64,000 nucleotides of DNA, taken from the NCBI GenBank assembly GCA_963706885.1, contig CAVPNX010000027.1:62001-126000 (forward strand). The letters run 5' to 3'. The notes beneath the pieces are model-generated. The model was not told where the DNA came from. It was given only the letters and a program-made list of their open reading frames with translations, and did no database searches. The stretch comes from Prado023 sp963706885. Lineage in GTDB: Bacteria > Actinomycetota > Actinomycetes > S36-B12 > CAIYMF01. Below are positions 60,846 through 64,000 of this stretch, piece by piece; position 1 is the stretch's first letter; every line of letters starts with the position of its first letter. The position numbers and the translations under genes are program-made.

Positions 60846-62549
60846 TCAGGAGATCAGCGCGTGCAGGGCCTCGTCGCCGGGACGGGCGCGCAGGACCGCG
60901 GGGTTCACGCCGGCCCTCGTCGTGATCGCCGTGACCGACCGCTGCTGGCGCAGGGTGGCCAGGGAGATCACGGTTCCCGAGGCGCCGGCGCGGGCTGTGC
61001 GGCCCGAGCGGTGCAGGTACTCCTTGGGCCCGTGCGGCGGGTCGACGTGCAGGACCAGGTCGATGTCATCGACGTGCAGGCCGCGCGCGGCGACATCGGT
61101 GGCCACCAGGACGTCGATGCGGCCACGACGGAAGTCCTCCAGGGTGCGCGTGCGCATCCCCTGCTTCATCCCGCCGTGCAGGGCCGCGGTCCGCACCCCC
61201 TCGGCCTCGAGCTGGCCGGCCAACCGGTCGGCACCCATCTGGGTCCGCACGAACGCAACGGTCCGGCCGCGGCGCAGGGCGATGTCGGTCGTGACGGCGT
61301 CCTTGTCCTTGGGGTGGACCAGCACCAGGTGGTGCTCCATGGTGCCCACCGTCGCGGTGGCCGGGTCGGCGTTGTGCACGAGGGGCTCGTGCAGGTAGGT
61401 GCGCACCAGTCGGTCGACGTCGTGGTCGAGGGTCGCGGAGAACAGCAGCCCCTGGACGTCCTCGGGCAGCCGTCCCATGATCGCCTCGATCTCGGGCATG
61501 AAGCCCAGGTCGGCCATGTGGTCGGCCTCGTCGAGGACGACGACCTTCACCTGGCTCAGGTCGACCGAGCCGCGATCCGCGAGGTCCACCAGGCGCCCGG
61601 GCGTGGCCACGACGATGTCGGCACGCTCCAGCCCGCGGATCTGGCGGTCGTACGAGCTGCCGCCGATGATCAGCTGCGTGCGCATCCCCAGCGTCGCGGC
61701 CAGCGGGGTGAGGGCGTCGAGGACCTGCATCGCGAGCTCGCGGGTCGGGGCGAGGATGAGCCCGCGCGGCTGGCGCCGGGTCTGCCGGGGTCCGGAGAGG
61801 ATCGTGAGCATCGGCAGGCCGAAGGACAGCGTCTTGCCCGAGCCGGTGCGACCCCGGCCCAGGACGTCGCGGCCGCTGAGGGCTGCTGGGATCGTCATCG
61901 TCTGGATCGGCGTGGGCTCGGTGATCGCCTGGCTGGCCAGGACGGCAGCCACCGACGCGGGGACGCCGAGGTCGACGAACGCATTCGGGCCGGTCAGGGC
62001 CGGCACCTGTGGGGCACGCTGCGGACGGTCGGCGCGGTCACGGCGGTCGTTGCGGGGGCCACGGTTCGTGCGGGGCCCGCGATCGAACCGATCGGAGCTG
62101 GTCGGGCGACCCGACCGATGCGGACGCTCGGCCCGGGCCGGGCGATCATCACGAGCCGGGCGGTCACTGCGCGGGGCGCTGCGGTTGTCACGGGGTGCGC
62201 GGTCGTCGCGATCGCGGCGCGGCGCGCGGTCGTCGCGGTCCTGTCGGGGGGCGCGGTCGTCGCGGTCCTGTCGGGGGGCGCGGTCGTCGCGGTCGCGCCA
62301 CGCCGGGCGGCTCGGGGCGGTGGAGGGTCGACGCGTCGAGGAGCTGCGCTCATCGGACTGGGGCGCTGCACCCTTCCATGAGCCGGTCGCCTTCGCACCC
62401 TTCCAGGTGCTGGACGTCTTGGCGCCCTTCCAGGTGCCTGTCGTCTTGGCGCCCTTCCAGGCAGCCTTCTTGGCCCCCTTGGGGGGCGCAGTGGACGCCG
62501 TGCGCGGCCCGGATCGGGGCGCGCGGGATTGCGGGGCGTGCTCAGTCAC
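60846..62549 (-). CDS. DEAD-box RNA helicase with repetitive N-terminal tail
   Basis: The 567-residue product has the Q motif region ITEPTPIQTMTIPAAL, Walker A GRGRTGSGKT, PTRELA, DEAD box VVLDEADHMADLGF, FSATLD and the C-terminal HRSGRTARAG. Before the helicase core is a 180-residue basic, low-complexity tail with four AWKGAK/TWKGAK units (residues 28-60) and four RDDRAPRQD units, likely an RNA-binding extension. GTG 62549 is preceded by GAAGGAAA. Such helicases act in rRNA maturation or mRNA turnover, often in cold. It is intact. Confidence 0.93.
   Translation of the reverse strand: MTEHAPQSRAPRSGPRTASTAPPKGAKKAAWKGAKTTGTWKGAKTSSTWKGAKATGSWKGAAPQSDERSSSTRRPSTAPSRPAWRDRDDRAPRQDRDDRAPRQDRDDRAPRRDRDDRAPRDNRSAPRSDRPARDDRPARAERPHRSGRPTSSDRFDRGPRTNRGPRNDRRDRADRPQRAPQVPALTGPNAFVDLGVPASVAAVLASQAITEPTPIQTMTIPAALSGRDVLGRGRTGSGKTLSFGLPMLTILSGPRQTRRQPRGLILAPTRELAMQVLDALTPLAATLGMRTQLIIGGSSYDRQIRGLERADIVVATPGRLVDLADRGSVDLSQVKVVVLDEADHMADLGFMPEIEAIMGRLPEDVQGLLFSATLDHDVDRLVRTYLHEPLVHNADPATATVGTMEHHLVLVHPKDKDAVTTDIALRRGRTVAFVRTQMGADRLAGQLEAEGVRTAALHGGMKQGMRTRTLEDFRRGRIDVLVATDVAARGLHVDDIDLVLHVDPPHGPKEYLHRSGRTARAGASGTVISLATLRQQRSVTAITTRAGVNPAVLRARPGDEALHALIS
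62215..62295. repeat. 27-bp tandem repeat in the helicase gene (RDDRAPRQD units)
   Basis: About three near-identical 27-bp units of the form ggtcgtcgcggtcctgtcgg... lie in tandem and encode RDDRAPRQD. A second, 30-bp array at about 62385-62465 encodes TWKGAK-containing units. Both lengths keep frame. Confidence 0.75.
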
Positions 62550-62711
62550 GGTGTTTCCTTCATCTCAGGGCGTGTCGTCTTCAACGCGTCTGATATGACC
62601 GCCACAGGGCCAGGTGAGGAAACGTTGCTCAACGAAGTCGGCAGTGTGCCGGGTTGCTGAGCATACCTACCCCGGGCGGCGACGGGCCAAACGCTCGATC
62701 GGGCCCCTGAG

Positions 62712-63587
62712 TCAGGCTGCGGCGAAGTCCTGGGTCCAGAAGTGCCGGTAGACGGAGGTGGTCGAGTACGCGTACCCGATCCCCGTCTGCGTGCTGGCCG
62801 CGCTCATCAGTTCACGGCAGTGGCCCGCGGAGCTCAGCCACTGGGCGAGGGTGTCTGCGGGTTGCGACCTGCCCGCAGCCACGTTCTCGGCCGCCCGGTG
62901 CCACGTGAAGCCGGCTTCCGAGAGCCGGGCCCCCAGGGAGGATCCGCCCGGTCCGTCATGCGAGAGCTGGCCCCTCAGCGCCATCCAGGCTGCCTGGGTC
63001 CGGGCCGCGGCGTCCATGGCCGCGTTGCGGCCCAGCGGCGGCACCGGTGCCATGTGCTCGCCTCCGGGGCAGATGTGCCCTGCTGCCCGCACGCCGTTGA
63101 CGAGTGTGAGCAGCTCGGCCTCCCATGCGGCGATCGTCTCCGGCGAGGGGGGCTGGTCCAACTGGGAGAACGAGGCGATGGGCACTCGCACCCACGCTGT
63201 TGCCCTGCGTGACGAAGTCGCCGAGGCCCTGACCCGGACGGACGTGGCGGAGGTGGGGAGGGTGACTCGGACAATGCCCTTGCGCGCTCTGGCGGTCATC
63301 GACCGGATCGAGCGTCCCGCGACGACGTACTTGATCTGGACGGACCGTGCGCGGGTGCGCACATGCAGGCGCAGCCGACCGTTGGGCAACTGGGACGCTC
63401 TGGCCTGCAGGCCCGCCGCTCCCGTGCGCAACCCAAGTGCGCGAGGACGCACGGAAGACGCAGCCACGGCCTTCGTGACATCGGCTCCCCCGGACGTGAC
63501 TGTCGCGCCGGCCGTGGGGACCATCGCAGGCGCGGCCCCGAGGGCAAGGCTGAGCGCCGCGATCGTGACCACGCGCACTGCTCGCAT
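62712..63587 (-). CDS. Secreted CAP (SCP/PR-1) domain protein
   Basis: The 291-residue product has a signal peptide (VRVVTIAALSLALGAAPAMV), a central Arg/Ser-rich beta-type region (RLRLHVRTRARSVQIKYVV) and a C-terminal CAP domain with LLTLVNGVRAAGH, AAWMALRGQLSHDGPGG, RAAENVAAGRSQP (His and Glu of the CAP cavity) and YRHFWTQDFA. CAP proteins are secreted and of varied or unknown activity in bacteria. I chose ATG 63587, which gives a normal signal peptide. Confidence 0.85.
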   Translation of the reverse strand: MRAVRVVTIAALSLALGAAPAMVPTAGATVTSGGADVTKAVAASSVRPRALGLRTGAAGLQARASQLPNGRLRLHVRTRARSVQIKYVVAGRSIRSMTARARKGIVRVTLPTSATSVRVRASATSSRRATAWVRVPIASFSQLDQPPSPETIAAWEAELLTLVNGVRAAGHICPGGEHMAPVPPLGRNAAMDAAARTQAAWMALRGQLSHDGPGGSSLGARLSEAGFTWHRAAENVAAGRSQPADTLAQWLSSAGHCRELMSAASTQTGIGYAYSTTSVYRHFWTQDFAAA

Positions 63588-63760
63588 GACGCCCCCAGAG
63601 GCAAACTGTGGCAAACCACGCTAGCCACCGAACAGGGGCAATGCTCACTGGAGGGGTCACCCGTTCGGCTCAACTCGGCTGATTCGCCGTGACGACCCCG
63701 CCTCGGGCTGACTCTGTCAGGCGCGTGCGGTTCGGCACCGACGCGCAGCCTCAGTGGCCT
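63588..63760. other. Intergenic region with terminal palindrome
   Basis: No gene is seen. A short palindrome gtggcc-ttca-ggccac at 63754-63768 includes the stop codon of the next gene and may act as a terminator. Confidence 0.35.
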
Positions 63761-64000
63761 TCAGGCCACGTCCACGTGGACGTGGTCGAGGTGACGGTTG
63801 ATCGGGTTGCCCGGATCCGGGCCGCGGAACCGGTACTCGCGCCACCCCTGGATGGAGCGCCGCGCGGTCCAGATCCTGTCGCGGTAGATGACCGTCCGGA
63901 TGCCCAGGAGCTCAGCGTTGGCCACTGCCCAGTTCGCCAGGCGCCATCCCTGCCGTTGCTGCGCCCGGTCGTCGTAGGGACGGAAGAAGAAGTCGACTGC
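63761..64000 (-). CDS. C-terminal fragment, ARB_07466-like domain protein
   Basis: The last 79 codons of a protein whose start lies beyond the window. The fragment reads AVDFFFRPYDDRAQQRQGW, RLANWAVANAELLGIRTVIY, RDRIWTARRSIQGWREY and ends NPINRHLDHVHVDVA. This pattern (WA..NA..LGI, GWR, DHVHV) matches the C-terminal domain found on secreted actinobacterial coiled-coil and peptidase-like proteins (ARB_07466-like). The His residues in DHVHV suggest a metal-binding, peptidase-related fold, which is inference. Confidence 0.7.
   Translation of the reverse strand, partial: AVDFFFRPYDDRAQQRQGWRLANWAVANAELLGIRTVIYRDRIWTARRSIQGWREYRFRGPDPGNPINRHLDHVHVDVA

Noticed and set aside
62200..62480. CRISPR-like array in the helicase gene
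   Set aside because: The repeats are contiguous, in frame with no unique spacers, and encode a low-complexity protein tail.

Overview
The window is about 64 kb of very GC-rich DNA from an actinobacterium (Actinomycetota). Support for this comes from canonical actinobacterial gene orders (tyrS / rRNA / TPR gene / HAD / tlyA / nadK / recN / pyrG / NUDIX / ald / xerD; argCJBD-R-GH; pheST / SpoU methyltransferase / rplT / rpmI / infC / DUF1844), a DUF222-HNH protein of the 13E12 type, many GTG starts, and many genes whose -10 hexamer lies only 6-8 nt before the start codon (leaderless transcription). I cannot name a genus.

Layout. 1-10.7 kb (all minus): partial xerD, ald, NUDIX hydrolase, pyrG, recN, nadK, tlyA, two small proteins, a HAD phosphatase and a Ser/Gly-rich TPR-like protein. 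10.8-16.4 kb: one rRNA operon (16S-23S-5S, minus) with a terminator, tandem promoters and no tRNA in the spacer. 16.5-26.4 kb: tyrS, a divergent cupin, then the arginine regulon argG-argH and argC-J-B-D-R, each unit preceded by the same ARG-box sequence; argF is absent. 26.4-34.4 kb: SDR, DUF1707 membrane protein, pheT, pheS, SpoU rRNA methyltransferase, rplT, rpmI and infC (AUC start and a structured leader). 34.4-37.1 kb: DUF1844 protein, SseB-like protein, fused acyl-CoA carboxyltransferase. 37.3-42 kb (plus): a shattered secreted subtilisin with a Trp/Ser tail and a sensor kinase/response regulator pair. 42-47.6 kb: hisG-hisE, ribH-ribBA-ribE-ribD-rpe. 47.7-53 kb: HNH protein, alpha/beta hydrolase, SRAP protein, aroA, rsgA. 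53-64 kb: a secreted lysozyme-like protein, an APH-type kinase, a CBS protein, a cytochrome P450, a lipoprotein/kinase/regulator trio, an alpha/beta hydrolase, a DEAD-box helicase, a CAP-domain protein and the end of another secreted protein.

Many good genes, including pyrG, which is normally essential, are interrupted by single-base length changes, almost always one extra base and mostly in G/C runs. The residues on either side of each break are conserved. I read these as consensus errors rather than real pseudogenes. The patch from about 37.6 to 40.3 kb is far worse, with both insertions and deletions roughly every 100 bp. I found no CRISPR array, prophage, insertion sequence or recognisable defence island. 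The window is mainly housekeeping and biosynthetic chromosome; its interest lies in regulatory architecture and a few unusual proteins.
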